A stretch of DNA of 64,000 bases from NCBI GenBank assembly GCA_041393535.1, contig JAWKJY010000009.1, positions 62,001 through 126,000 of the forward strand, read 5' to 3'. This document shows, one piece after another, positions 42,306 to 51,118 of this stretch. Position numbers and translations under genes: made by a program. How positions within the stretch are numbered: the stretch's first letter is position 1; the number at the start of each line of letters is the position of its first letter. The stretch comes from JAWKJY01 sp041393535. Lineage in GTDB: Bacteria > Actinomycetota > Thermoleophilia > Gaiellales > Gaiellaceae. The notes beneath the pieces were generated by a model. It was not told the DNA's origin, did no database searches, and saw nothing but the letters and a program-made list of their open reading frames with translations.

Positions 42306-43922
42306 TCAAAGGCGTTCCGCCTGGATCACGATCCCGGCCGCCTCGCGGTCCCAGGTGTCCTCGGTCAGGCCCTGGTCGCGCAGGAGCACCTTGCGGATCT
42401 TCTCCGTCGGCGTCATCGGCAGGTCGGTCGCGGTGCGGAAGTAGCGCGGGATCATGAAGTAGGCGACGCGTGGCCGGAGGAACTCGATCAGGTCCTCGTA
42501 GTCGATGGTCCGGCCGGGCGCGGGGATCAGGATCGCGAGGATCTCGTCCTCGGCGTACTCGCTGTGGACGGCGACGACGGCCGCGGTGGCGACGTCGGGG
42601 TGCGCGCACAGCTCGATCTCGAGCTCGAGCGAGGAGATGAACTCGCCGCGGCGGCGGATGGCGTCCTTGATGCGGTCGACGAAGTAGTAGTTGCCGTCCT
42701 CGTCCATGCGGCCGGCGTCGCCGGTGTGGAACCAGCCGTTGCGCCAGGCGGCCGCGGTGGCCTCGGGCATCTTGTAGTAGCCGTGGTTCATCGACCAGGG
42801 GGTGTCGGAGCGGACGGCGAACTCGCCGACCTCGCCGACGGGCACCTCGCAGTCGTTCTCGTCGACGAGCCGCACGTGGACGCCGGGGCGCGGCCGGCCG
42901 CAGGTGGCGGGCAGCGTCGGCGTCGGCCCGGTGATGATCGGCATGCAGAGCTCGGTCATGTTGTAGATCGACCGCACCTCGACGCCGAAGCGCTCGGCGA
43001 AGGCCGGGACGTCGTCGACGACCGGGACCATGAACATCAGCCGCATCGGGTGGTCGCGGTCGTCCTCGCGCGGCGGTTGCGCCTCGAGGAAGGCGGCCAT
43101 CGCGCCGAGGAGGAAGACGACGGTCGAGCCCGTCTCCCGCACCTGGTCCCAGAAGCGGTCGGTCTGGAATCGCTCGACGAACGCGACGGAGCCGCCGCGT
43201 AGGAGCATCGAGTTCCAGAGGCCGGTGCCGCCCATGTGGTAGATGGGCAGGTTGATCATGTAGCGGTCGTCCGCCGTCACGAACGGCCAGGTCTCGGGCC
43301 CGAACATCGAGTAGGCGTGCATGTAGGAGCTGAGCACGCCCTTCGACGGGCCGGTGGTGCCGGACGTGTACCAGACGCCCTGCGTGTGCCACGGCTCGAT
43401 CGGTCGGGCGAGCGCGAGCGAGGCCTCGTCGACGGGCGTGTCCGAGAGCACCGACGCCGGGTGGCGGCGCAGCCCGTCCACGTCTGGGCCCTCGCCGGCG
43501 ATGTGCAGGACGTCGGTGAGGGACGAGAGCGAGACGTCCGCGAGGCGCTCGACGAGCTGATGGTGCGCCACGACGAGCTTGGCGTCCGAGTTCTCGACGA
43601 CGTGGCCGAGCAGGTTCCCCTTGTACGCCGGGTTCGCCGGGATGTAGACGGCGCCGAGGTAGTTGAGGCCGTACCAGATGCCGATCGCCTCGCGGGAGTT
43701 CGGCAGGAAGGAGAGGACGTGGTCGCCCTGCTCGACGCCGAGCGCCTGGAAGCCGGCGGCGTGGCGCAGCGTCACCTCGCGCAGGTCGGCGAACGTCCAC
43801 TCCTCGCCCGACGTGAACTTGACGAAGACCTGGTCCGGTCGCTCCTCGGCGTAGCGGTCGAGCAGGTAGCGGAGGACGACCTGCTCGCGCGGCGGGATGC
43901 GAGGATCGCTGCGGTCGGACAC
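42306..43922 (-). CDS. Acyl-CoA synthetase (AMP-binding), CaiC-like
   Basis: 538 residues of the adenylate-forming family. Motifs are YTSGTTGPSKGV (A3), SIYNMTELCMP (A5), NGWFHTGDAGRMDEDG (A7), DRIKDAIRRRGEFISS (A8) and TPTEKIRKVLLRDQG (A10, catalytic Lys). The style is nearest to crotonobetaine/carnitine-CoA ligase-like enzymes, but the acid is unknown. GTG at 43922 is preferred because AGGAGGAG lies seven bases upstream; the frame opens further to 43979 without family signal. Divergent from the damaged hydratase gene at 44030, with a GTTG-TT-CAAC palindrome in the gap. Confidence 0.9.
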   Translation of the reverse strand: MSDRSDPRIPPREQVVLRYLLDRYAEERPDQVFVKFTSGEEWTFADLREVTLRHAAGFQALGVEQGDHVLSFLPNSREAIGIWYGLNYLGAVYIPANPAYKGNLLGHVVENSDAKLVVAHHQLVERLADVSLSSLTDVLHIAGEGPDVDGLRRHPASVLSDTPVDEASLALARPIEPWHTQGVWYTSGTTGPSKGVLSSYMHAYSMFGPETWPFVTADDRYMINLPIYHMGGTGLWNSMLLRGGSVAFVERFQTDRFWDQVRETGSTVVFLLGAMAAFLEAQPPREDDRDHPMRLMFMVPVVDDVPAFAERFGVEVRSIYNMTELCMPIITGPTPTLPATCGRPRPGVHVRLVDENDCEVPVGEVGEFAVRSDTPWSMNHGYYKMPEATAAAWRNGWFHTGDAGRMDEDGNYYFVDRIKDAIRRRGEFISSLELEIELCAHPDVATAAVVAVHSEYAEDEILAILIPAPGRTIDYEDLIEFLRPRVAYFMIPRYFRTATDLPMTPTEKIRKVLLRDQGLTEDTWDREAAGIVIQAERL

Positions 43923-44029
43923 GGTCGGGCTCCTCCTGCGTCGTGCGTCCAGTAGGGTCGGCGAACCGCCGACGAGCATACGTTAATCTCGGTGCCCATG
44001 TTGTTCAACCTGATTACAAGGAGAGCCCG

Positions 44030-44835
44030 TTGAGCGCCCAGGCGCACGTGTCCTTCCCCGCCGATGGCGTGGGTCTCTGCTTCGACAACCCGCCGAAGAA
44101 CTTCGGCTCGTACGAGCTGCTGCAGCGCATCGTCGAGGGGATCGACGAGATCAAGGCAGGTGGCGCGCGTGCTCGTGCTCGCGTCCGACGTCCCGGGTAC
44201 CTGATGGCGCGCACTGGCTGCCGGACGATCATCGAGCCACACCGCGCCGGAGAGGATCACGGGCGACCCGCTCCTCTGGCGCAAGGTGACCGACGAGCTC
44301 GAGCGCGGGCCGCTGATCACGATCTCGTGCAACCACGGCCAGGCCTGGGGCGGCGGCGCGGAGCCTCGTGGCCTGCAACCTCCGGACGGCGGGCCGCTCC
44401 GCCACGTACGCGCAGATCGAGAGCATCCTCGGCGTCATCCCCGGTGGCGGCGGGACCGTCCGGCTCTCCCGCCTGGTCGGCCAGTCGAAGGCGATGGAGA
44501 TCTTCCTCAGCGGCGAGCCGCAGACGGCGGAGCAGCTCGAGCGCGTCGGGCTCGTCAACCGGGTGTTCGAGGACGGCGAGCTGCGCGAGCGGACGATCGA
44601 GTGGGCGGCGCGGATCGCGACGAGCCCGCAGCGCGCGCTCCAGGCGTGCAAGCGCGGGATCCTGCAGGCCTGGGACCTCGACTACGAGAACGCGCTGCGG
44701 ATCGAGGGCTACATCTTCAACTCGACCATGCGGCCGGGGACGCTCGAGCGGATGCAGTCGATCCAGGACGTCTACGACCGCGGCGGCGACTCCTACGATG
44801 CGTACTCGCTGCCGGGCGGCAGCGGGCGCCCGTGA
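44030..44835 (+). pseudogene. Enoyl-CoA hydratase-family gene with several frameshifts
   Basis: The start is TTG after AAGGAG (44018-44023), giving SAQAHVSFPADGVGLCFDNPPKNFGSYELL up to about 44160. From about 44160 to 44370 at least three frames are needed to read through the segment resembling LPDDH, RITGDPLLWRKVTDELERGPLITISCNHGQAWGGGAE. A clean frame resumes at 44368 (TYAQIESILGVIPGGGGTVRLSRLVGQ) to the TGA at 44833-44835. The dense damage, compared with one shift per gene elsewhere, favours real decay, though poor consensus is possible. Third crotonase-family gene of the island. Confidence 0.7.
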
Positions 44836-44975
44836 CGGGCGACACGGGCCGGGTGGGCCTGGAGGCGCGGCTCGGCCGGCTCGAGGCTGAGCGCGAGCTC
44901 GAGCGCCCCGTTCGCCGGTACACGCGGCCGTGCGGCCCGACCGCGACGCGGAGGTGGACGAGCTCCACCGGCTGA
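44832..44975 (+). pseudogene. Remnant of an NTF2/SnoaL-like gene
   Basis: A GTG overlapping the previous stop opens 47 residues, of which GLEARLGRLEAERELERPVRRYTR resembles the first helix of SnoaL-like proteins. It then runs out of frame (GPTATRRWTSSTG) and stops at 44975. Too short to be functional. Low confidence in the family. Confidence 0.3.
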
Positions 44976-45035
44976 GCGAGGCGATGTCGACCTGCTCGAG
45001 ACCCTCGGACCTGGTCCGCCCGCGCCCGTCGAGAG

Positions 45036-45396
45036 CGTCGAGGCTACGATCGCGCGTTCGCGGACGTCGACGTGCTCGTCATGCCGACCGCGACCCATGA
45101 CGCGTACGTGCACCTCCCGGCCGCGTCGATCCCGGAGTGCGTCCTGCGCGGCCGGGACGTGGTCGGCAACACGGCGCCCTTCGACGTGACGGGCCACCCG
45201 TCGCTCTCGATCCCTTCCGCGGAGGCCGACGGCCTGCCCGTCGGCGTGATGCTGACCGGGCCGGCCTTCTCCGACGCGCGCCTGCCCGGTATGGCGCGCG
45301 CGATCGAGCGCGCGCTCGGCTGGCCTCCCGCACCGCCGGCGCCGCTCGCGCAGGTGCCGTCCGTACGATCGACGGGCGGGTCGCCCGCGGCGCTCA
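45036..45396 (+). pseudogene. C-terminal remnant of an amidase-signature gene
   Basis: An in-frame stretch resembles the end of GatA-like amidases: YDRAFADVDVLVMPTATHDAY, NTAPFDVTGHPSLSIP, DGLPVGVMLTGPAFSDARL and AIERALGWP. The Ser-cis-Ser-Lys catalytic region and about two thirds of the protein are missing, and no stop follows before the opposing regulator gene. It probably marks a deletion. Amidases often accompany hydantoinase-type clusters, so the island may once have had one. Confidence 0.65.
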
Positions 45397-46017
45397 GAAG
45401 TTGGGCGGCGAGATCGCCGTCACGAGCACGACGCGCTGGTCGGTGCGGTTCTCGGCCCGGTGCGGCCGACCCGCGTCGAAGGAGATCGAGTCGCCCTCGT
45501 TGACGATGAACTCCTCGCCCTCGATGACGAGCACGTACGTGCCCTCGAGGCAGAGCTGGTTCTCCTCGCCCGCGTGCTGGGAGACCTCCGCCGGCGTCGA
45601 GGTGTGCGGGCCGATCTCGATCCGCATGAACTCGACCTGCCGGTCGAAGTCGGGGGTGAGCAGCTCGTAGACGACGTTGACGCTGCCGGGCCGGTAGAGG
45701 CTCTTCCGCTCGTAGGAGCGGACGATGACGCGCTTGCCCTCGCGGTCGAAGCAGGAGCTCGACGCGTTCGCGGCGCCCGCGAAGAGCGCGACGACCGGGA
45801 CGCCGAGCGCGGCGGCGATCCGGCGCAGCGTCGTGATCGAGGGGCTCGCGAGGCCGCGCTCGACCTGCGAGATCAGGCTGCGGGAGACGCCCGCCGCGTC
45901 GGCCAGGCGTCCGACGGTCATGCCGAGCTCCGTGCGTCGCGCGCGGATCGCGCCTCCGAGCTCCCGCGCTTCCTGGTCGAAGCCGGCCTCGGCCTTGCTG
46001 CTCGTGCTGCTGCTCAT
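45394..46017 (-). CDS. XRE-family regulator with C-terminal cupin (cluster B)
   Basis: 207 residues, paralogue of the regulator at 29320. HTH at about 17-75 (LGGAIRARRTELGMTVGRLADAAGVS, then RSLISQVERGLASPSITTLRRI), cupin at about 135-204 (QHAGEENQLCLEGTYVLVIEGEEFIVNEGDSISF, in blocks). The ATG at 46017 follows a GAGGG site. Divergent from the second hyuA across 445 bp, mirroring cluster A. Likely repressor or activator of cluster B, responding to a small ligand bound by the cupin. Confidence 0.9.
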   Translation of the reverse strand: MSSSTSSKAEAGFDQEARELGGAIRARRTELGMTVGRLADAAGVSRSLISQVERGLASPSITTLRRIAAALGVPVVALFAGAANASSSCFDREGKRVIVRSYERKSLYRPGSVNVVYELLTPDFDRQVEFMRIEIGPHTSTPAEVSQHAGEENQLCLEGTYVLVIEGEEFIVNEGDSISFDAGRPHRAENRTDQRVVLVTAISPPNF

Positions 46018-46185
46018 CCCTCGTCCGCCCTCTCGTGGACGCCTGCCGCTCCGGGGAGAGGCGGCCCTGCCGCGGGTCGGCCATCGCGCGTGGCCCGTCG
46101 AAGCGTAGTCCACGCGGTGGCCGACGGCGTGCAGCGAACCGTCCTCGCGGGGGGCTCGCGCCGATCGTCACGTTCAATCATACGG

Positions 46186-46214
46186 TTGACCGTTCACCGT
46201 GGTTGCACTAGATT
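46186..46214 (+). promoter_or_regulatory. Sigma-70-type promoter upstream of the second hyuA
   Basis: TTGACC (46186-46191), a 17-base spacer and TAGATT (46209-46214). The spacer carries TTGCAC (46203-46208), the half-site found upstream of the other island genes, directly next to the -10. The -35 sits in the small dyad CGGT-TG-ACCG. The start codon lies about 250 bases further, leaving a long leader of which I recognise nothing. Confidence 0.55.
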
Positions 46215-46462
46215 CGTCCCCTCGAGCCGGCGGAGCAGGGAGGGCGGGCGGTGGTGGGACGGACCCGGAGAACGAGCGGCACGCGGCGAGCGACCGCGGC
46301 GTCCGTGCGGCGGCCCTCGAGCGGGAACGGCCGCGGCCGCATAGCATCGCGGCCCGCGCCCGGTGCGCCGGACGCGGGCCGTGAGGCAGCACCGCGCCCT
46401 CGCACCGCTCCCGCACCGCGCGGGCCCGCGGCGCCGGCGCCGACGGGAGGAGGGGCCAACCG

Positions 46463-48514
46463 ATGAGCAGCTTCCGTGCCGGGGTCGACATCGGCGGGAC
46501 GTTCACGGACACCGTGATGGTCGACGAGGCGGGCGCCGTCTCGTACGTCAAGGTGCCGTCGACGCCGCCCGACTTCTACGAGGGCCTGGTCGACGGCGTC
46601 ACGCGCCTGGGCCGGCCGCTCGGCGAGATGTCGCTGCTCGCGCACGGCACCACCGTCGGGATCAACGCGATCATCGCGCGCCGCGGCGCCCGCACCGCCG
46701 TCGTGACGACGAAGGGCCAGCGCGACCTGCTCGCGATCCGCCGCGGCGACCGGGAGGCGTTCGACCTGTGGTGGCAGCCGCCCCCGCCGCTCGTCCCGCG
46801 CAAGCACCGCTTCGAGCTCGACGAGCGCATCGCGTACGACGGCTCGGTGCTGCGGCCCCTCGACGAGGAGGAGGTGCGCGCCGTGGCGCGCCGCATCGGC
46901 GCGCTCGGCCTCGAGTCCGTGGCCGTCGTCTTCCTCAACTCGCCGGTCAACCCGCGCACGAGCGCCGGGCGAAGGAGCTGATCGAGGAGGGAGAGCTTCC
47001 GGCGTCTACGTCAGCGCCCGTGCGACATCCTCCCCGAGATCCTCGAGTCGGAGCGGACGGCGACGACGACGATCAACGCCTACATCGGGCCCGTGATGGA
47101 CCGCTACGTGAGCCGGCTCGAGGGCGAGCTGCGCGAGAAGGGCTACGGCGGCGACATCGCGATCGCGACCTCCGCCGGCGGCGTCGCGACGCCCGAGCTC
47201 GTCCGGCAGGTGCCGGCGCGGACGCTCGAGTCGGGGCCGTCCGCCGGTGTGATGGCGGCGCGGCGGATCGCGGGCCTCGCCGGCTTCGCGAACGTCGTCA
47301 CGTTCGACATGGGCGGGACGAGCCTCGACCTCGGGATCATCCACGAGGGCGAGGCGCTGCGGACGAACGAGTACCTCGTCGAGTGGGGCACGCCGGTGCG
47401 CTTCCCCTCGATCGACGTCTTCTCGATCGGCGCCGGCGGCGGCTCGATCGCCTGGGTCGACGCGGGCGGCAGCCTGCGCAGCGGCCCGCAGAGCGCGGGC
47501 GCCCGGCCGGGGCCCGCCTGCTACGGCGCGGGCGGCACGGAGCCCACCTCGACCGACGCCCAGGTCGTGCTCGGGCGGCTGCGCCCCGAGGCCTTCCTGG
47601 GCGGCGAGATGCGGATCGACCCGCAGCTCGCGCGCGAGGCGATCGGGCGCACGGTCGGTGCCGAGCTCGGGCTGGACGTCGAGGCGGCCGCGGCCGCGAT
47701 CGTCGCGATCGCGAACAACAACATGCTGCAGTCGCTGCGCCTCGCGACCGTCGAGCGCGGCTACGACCCGCGCGAGTTCAGCCTCTTCGCCTTCGGCGGC
47801 GCGGGCCCGCTGTTCGCGGCGGAGGTCGCGCGCGCCGGGAGCTTCCCGCACGTGATCGTCCCGCGCTACCCGGGCCTGACCTCGGCGCTCGGGCTGCTGA
47901 TGGTCGACATCCGCCACGACGCGTCCCAGTCGATCCTGCTGACGCAGCGCGAGGTGACGCCGGAGCGGCTGAACGCGGCCTACGGCGAGCTGGAGGGCCG
48001 CGTGCGCGCGCTGCTCGCGAGCGAGGGCGTGACGCCGGATCGGATGGAGGTGCAACGCGAGATGGACCTCCGCTACTTCGGCCAGAGCGAGGGCTTCACC
48101 GTCCCGGTGCCGTCAGGCACGCTGGGCGAGGGCTCGCTGCGGGCCGTCGTGGACGCCTTCCTCGAGCGGCAGCAGCGGGAGTTCGGCTACGTGATGCCCG
48201 AGGAGTTCGCGACCGTCGAGCTGGTGACGGCCCGCGTCGCCGGGATCGGGCGCGTCGACAAGGTCGAGCTGGACGCGCTGCCGCGGGGCAGCGGCGCGGC
48301 GTCGGCGCGGATCGGCGAGCGCGACGTCTGGTTCGACGGCGCGTACGTCGCGACGGCGATCTACGACCGCGCCAGGCTCGGCGCCGGCGACACCTTCGAC
48401 GGGCCGGCGATCGTGGAGCAGGTCGACTCGACGACCGTCGTCCCGCCGGCCGCGCGCGTCCGCGTCGACGAGCTCGGCAACCTCGTCGTCTCCCTCGACG
48501 GGCAGGAGGCCTGA
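46463..48514 (+). CDS. hyuA: Hydantoinase A/oxoprolinase-family subunit (cluster B, local frameshifts)
   Basis: About 683 residues. The opening VDIGGTFTDTVMVDEAG carries the phosphate-binding loop, and HGTTVGINAIIARRG, TFDMGGTSLDLGIIH, GAGGGSIAWVDAGG, ARPGPACYGAGG and AFGGAGPLFA follow. Between 46953 and 47030 the frame shifts two or three times and returns to the original frame, so total length remains a multiple of three; the expected PGVYVSARCDILPEILESER can be pieced together. Start ATG follows GGGAGGAGG. First gene of cluster B, one base before hyuB. Homologous to 27109 but clearly diverged. Confidence 0.87.
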
Positions 48515-48515
48515 G

Positions 48516-50297
48516 ATGTCGGTCACGGACTCGCGCGGCGGCATGCGCCTCGACCCGATCACGTTCGAGGTGCTCCGGCACAGCTTCGTGACGATCGTCG
48601 ACGAGATGGGCCTGAAGCTGTTCCGGGCCTCGTTCTCGCCGCCGGTGAACCAGGGCCGCGACTACTCGATCGCGATCTTCGACCCCGAGGGCCAGCTGGT
48701 GACGGCCGGGCGCTGGGACATGCCGATCCACTACGGCACCTTCCGCTTCACGATCGGCGAGATCGTCCGCGTGCTCGGGCGCGAGAACGTCCACGAGGGC
48801 GACATCGTCCTCTTCAACGACCCGTACGCCGGCGGCACGCACAACCAGGACGTGCGCGCGGTGCGGCCGATCTTCCACGAGGGCGAGCTGATCGCGTGGC
48901 TCGTCGCGATGGCGCACTGGCCGGACGTGGGCGGGCCCGTCCCCGGGACGTTCAACCCGCAGGCCCAGGACGCGTTCGGCGAGGGCATCCGCATCACGCC
49001 CGTGAAGATCTACGAGCGCGGCGTGCGCCAGGACGCCGTGATCGAGCTGATCATGGCGAACCTCCGCGTGCCCGACGAGCGGCGCGGCGACCTGCACGCC
49101 CAGGTGCAGACGCTGTACAGCGGCGAGCAGCGGGTGCTCCAGCTGGTCGAGAAGCACGGCGTCGCGACGATCCACGACGCCTTCGCCGACTGCTGGGACT
49201 ACGCCGAGCGGATGCTGCTCGCGCAGACCTCGCAGCTCCCGAACGGAACGTACGAGTGGGCCGACCAGATCGACCAGGACACCGTCCACCCGGACCGGCC
49301 GCCCGTGCACGTCCGGCTCCGCCTGACGATCCAGGACGGCCGGCTCTCCTTCGACTTCACGGACTCCGACCCGTCGCCGATGGGGCCCGTCGGGAGCGGC
49401 CTGCCGGCGACCTGGTCGGGCGTCCTCCTCTCGGTGCTGAACCTGTTCCCCGGCGTCCCGATGAACGCGGGCGTCCAGCGGCTCGTCGACGTGAGGACGC
49501 GGGCGGGGACGGTGGTCCACGTCGAGCACCCGACGCCCGTCTCCGGCATGGCGGCGGGCTGCCTCGAGAAGGTCATCTCGTGCACCGTCGGCGCGGTCGG
49601 TCTCGCCGACCCGTCCCGGCGGACAGGCTGCATGTTCAACCTGATCAACCTGACGATGGGCGGCTGGGACGAGCGCCTGCGGCGCGAGTACGTCATGTAC
49701 CTGTGGACGCCCGGCGGCTTCGGTGGCAGCCCGTTCGGGGAGCTGCCGCTGCCGTCGATGATGATCTACGGGCCGGGCGTTCGCCTGCAGCCGGCGGAGG
49801 TGCTCGAGCGCTTCTACCCGATCCTGGTGGAGGAGTTCGCGCTCTGGCCCGGCAGCGCCGGCGCCGGCCAGGTACCGGGCGGCTGGGGGACGATCGGCGT
49901 CTTCCGCCTCACGCACGGCAACGCGCGCGTCGGGATCATGGCCGACCGCAAGGACTTCCCGATCTGGGGCGTCGACGGCGGCCTGCCGGGCGCGCCGCAG
50001 GACCTCCTGATCGAGGCGGGCACGGAGCGGGAGCGCGTGATCGGGATGTTCGCCGCGAACGTGCCGCTCGCCGCCGGCGAGGCGATGCACCTCTACACCG
50101 GCGGTGGCGGCGGCTACGGCGACCCGCTCGAGCGCGACCCCGAGCTCGTGCTCTTCGACGTGAGCGAGGAGCTCCTCACCGTCGAGCAGGCGAGGGAGCT
50201 GTACGGCGTCGTGATCGATCCCGTCGACCCGTACCTGTTCCACTACGAGCTCGACGCGGCCGCGACGGAGGCCGAGCGGGCGGCGCGCCACGGATAG
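48516..50297 (+). CDS. hyuB: Hydantoinase B/oxoprolinase-family subunit (cluster B)
   Basis: 593 residues, intact. Family blocks DPITFEVLRHSFVTIVDEMG, NDPYAGGTHNQDVRAV, AHWPDVGGPVPGTFN, GMAAGCLEKVISC and GGGGGYGDPLERDPE are all present. Works with the preceding HyuA as an ATP-dependent amidohydrolase-type enzyme (hydantoin, oxoproline or related). It lies two bases after hyuA and two before the RidA gene. Compared with the cluster A copy it shares the active-site blocks but differs in many surface segments. Confidence 0.92.
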   Translation: MSVTDSRGGMRLDPITFEVLRHSFVTIVDEMGLKLFRASFSPPVNQGRDYSIAIFDPEGQLVTAGRWDMPIHYGTFRFTIGEIVRVLGRENVHEGDIVLFNDPYAGGTHNQDVRAVRPIFHEGELIAWLVAMAHWPDVGGPVPGTFNPQAQDAFGEGIRITPVKIYERGVRQDAVIELIMANLRVPDERRGDLHAQVQTLYSGEQRVLQLVEKHGVATIHDAFADCWDYAERMLLAQTSQLPNGTYEWADQIDQDTVHPDRPPVHVRLRLTIQDGRLSFDFTDSDPSPMGPVGSGLPATWSGVLLSVLNLFPGVPMNAGVQRLVDVRTRAGTVVHVEHPTPVSGMAAGCLEKVISCTVGAVGLADPSRRTGCMFNLINLTMGGWDERLRREYVMYLWTPGGFGGSPFGELPLPSMMIYGPGVRLQPAEVLERFYPILVEEFALWPGSAGAGQVPGGWGTIGVFRLTHGNARVGIMADRKDFPIWGVDGGLPGAPQDLLIEAGTERERVIGMFAANVPLAAGEAMHLYTGGGGGYGDPLERDPELVLFDVSEELLTVEQARELYGVVIDPVDPYLFHYELDAAATEAERAARHG

Positions 50298-50299
50298 CG

Positions 50300-51118
50300 G
50301 TGGGACGCAGGCCGCAGACGGGGCACGGCGTCCCGAACGAGGGGCTCTTCGGCGTGTCCCAGGCGATCGCGGCGGACGGGCTCGTCTACGTGGCGGGGCA
50401 GATCGCCCGCCATCCCGACGGCACGCCGATCGCCGAGCGCGGGCTCGCGGCGAACTACGCGAAGGCCGTCGACAACCTGCGCGTCCTGCTCGAGCGCCTC
50501 GACAGCGGCCTCGACCGGCTCGCGCACGTCCAGGTGCACGTCACGCCGGACATCGCGACGGACCTGGACGAGATCGCGGCGCTCCACCGCCGCCACCTCG
50601 GGGCGGCGGAGACGTCGGGGGCGCTCGTGGGCGTCGCCAGCCTGATCCACCCCGCCTACCTCGTCGAGATCTCGGCGATCGCAGCGCTTCGTGAAGGAGG
50701 AGGGCCCGTGAAGCACGTGGTCGAGGGGACGCCGTTCGAGCGCGAGCTCGGGTTCGCCCGCGCCGTACGCGCCGGCAGACACGTGTTCGTCTCCGGCCAG
50801 CTCCCGGTCGACGCCGCCGGCGCGCTCGCGGGCGGGAGCGACGTCGTCGCGCAGTTCGAGCAGGCGCTCGCGAACGCGGTCGACGCGTTCGCCGCCGCCG
50901 GCGCCTCGCGGGACGACGTGGTCGCCACGCACCTGTTCGTCAGCGTCACCCCCGATCCCGAGCAGCTCCGCGCGATCGCCGCGATCCACCGGCGGCTGCT
51001 CGGCGAGGGGGACAATCGCCCGACCGCGTCGCTGATCGGCGTGGCCAGCCTGCCCCTGCCGGGCGCGCTGGTCGAGATCAGCGGCATCGCCGTGCTCGAG
51101 CGGGAGGAGGGGGAATGA
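50300..51118 (+). CDS. Tandem RidA-family protein (cluster B)
   Basis: 272 residues with two RidA domains (about 1-130 and 140-272). VYVAGQIARHPDG and VFVSGQLPVDAAG are the repeated GQ motifs, and VEISAIAAL and VEISGIAVL the repeated C-terminal strands. The position of the RidA catalytic Arg is Gly (TSGALVGV) in the first and Ala (PTASLIGV) in the second domain. Start GTG two bases after hyuB; stop overlaps the aldolase gene. Same domain architecture as 23690, which argues that the fusion predates the duplication of the cluster. Confidence 0.85.
   Translation: MGRRPQTGHGVPNEGLFGVSQAIAADGLVYVAGQIARHPDGTPIAERGLAANYAKAVDNLRVLLERLDSGLDRLAHVQVHVTPDIATDLDEIAALHRRHLGAAETSGALVGVASLIHPAYLVEISAIAALREGGGPVKHVVEGTPFERELGFARAVRAGRHVFVSGQLPVDAAGALAGGSDVVAQFEQALANAVDAFAAAGASRDDVVATHLFVSVTPDPEQLRAIAAIHRRLLGEGDNRPTASLIGVASLPLPGALVEISGIAVLEREEGE

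Noticed and set aside
42000..42310. Possible small protein with DECVGSE and ASPPRS repeats
   Set aside because: No start, no ribosome site and no family; the DNA-level repeats and hairpins explain the conservation better.
46463..47100. Two separate short hyuA fragments
   Set aside because: The frame is the same before 46953 and after 47030, and the family sequence continues across, so it is one gene with local indels.
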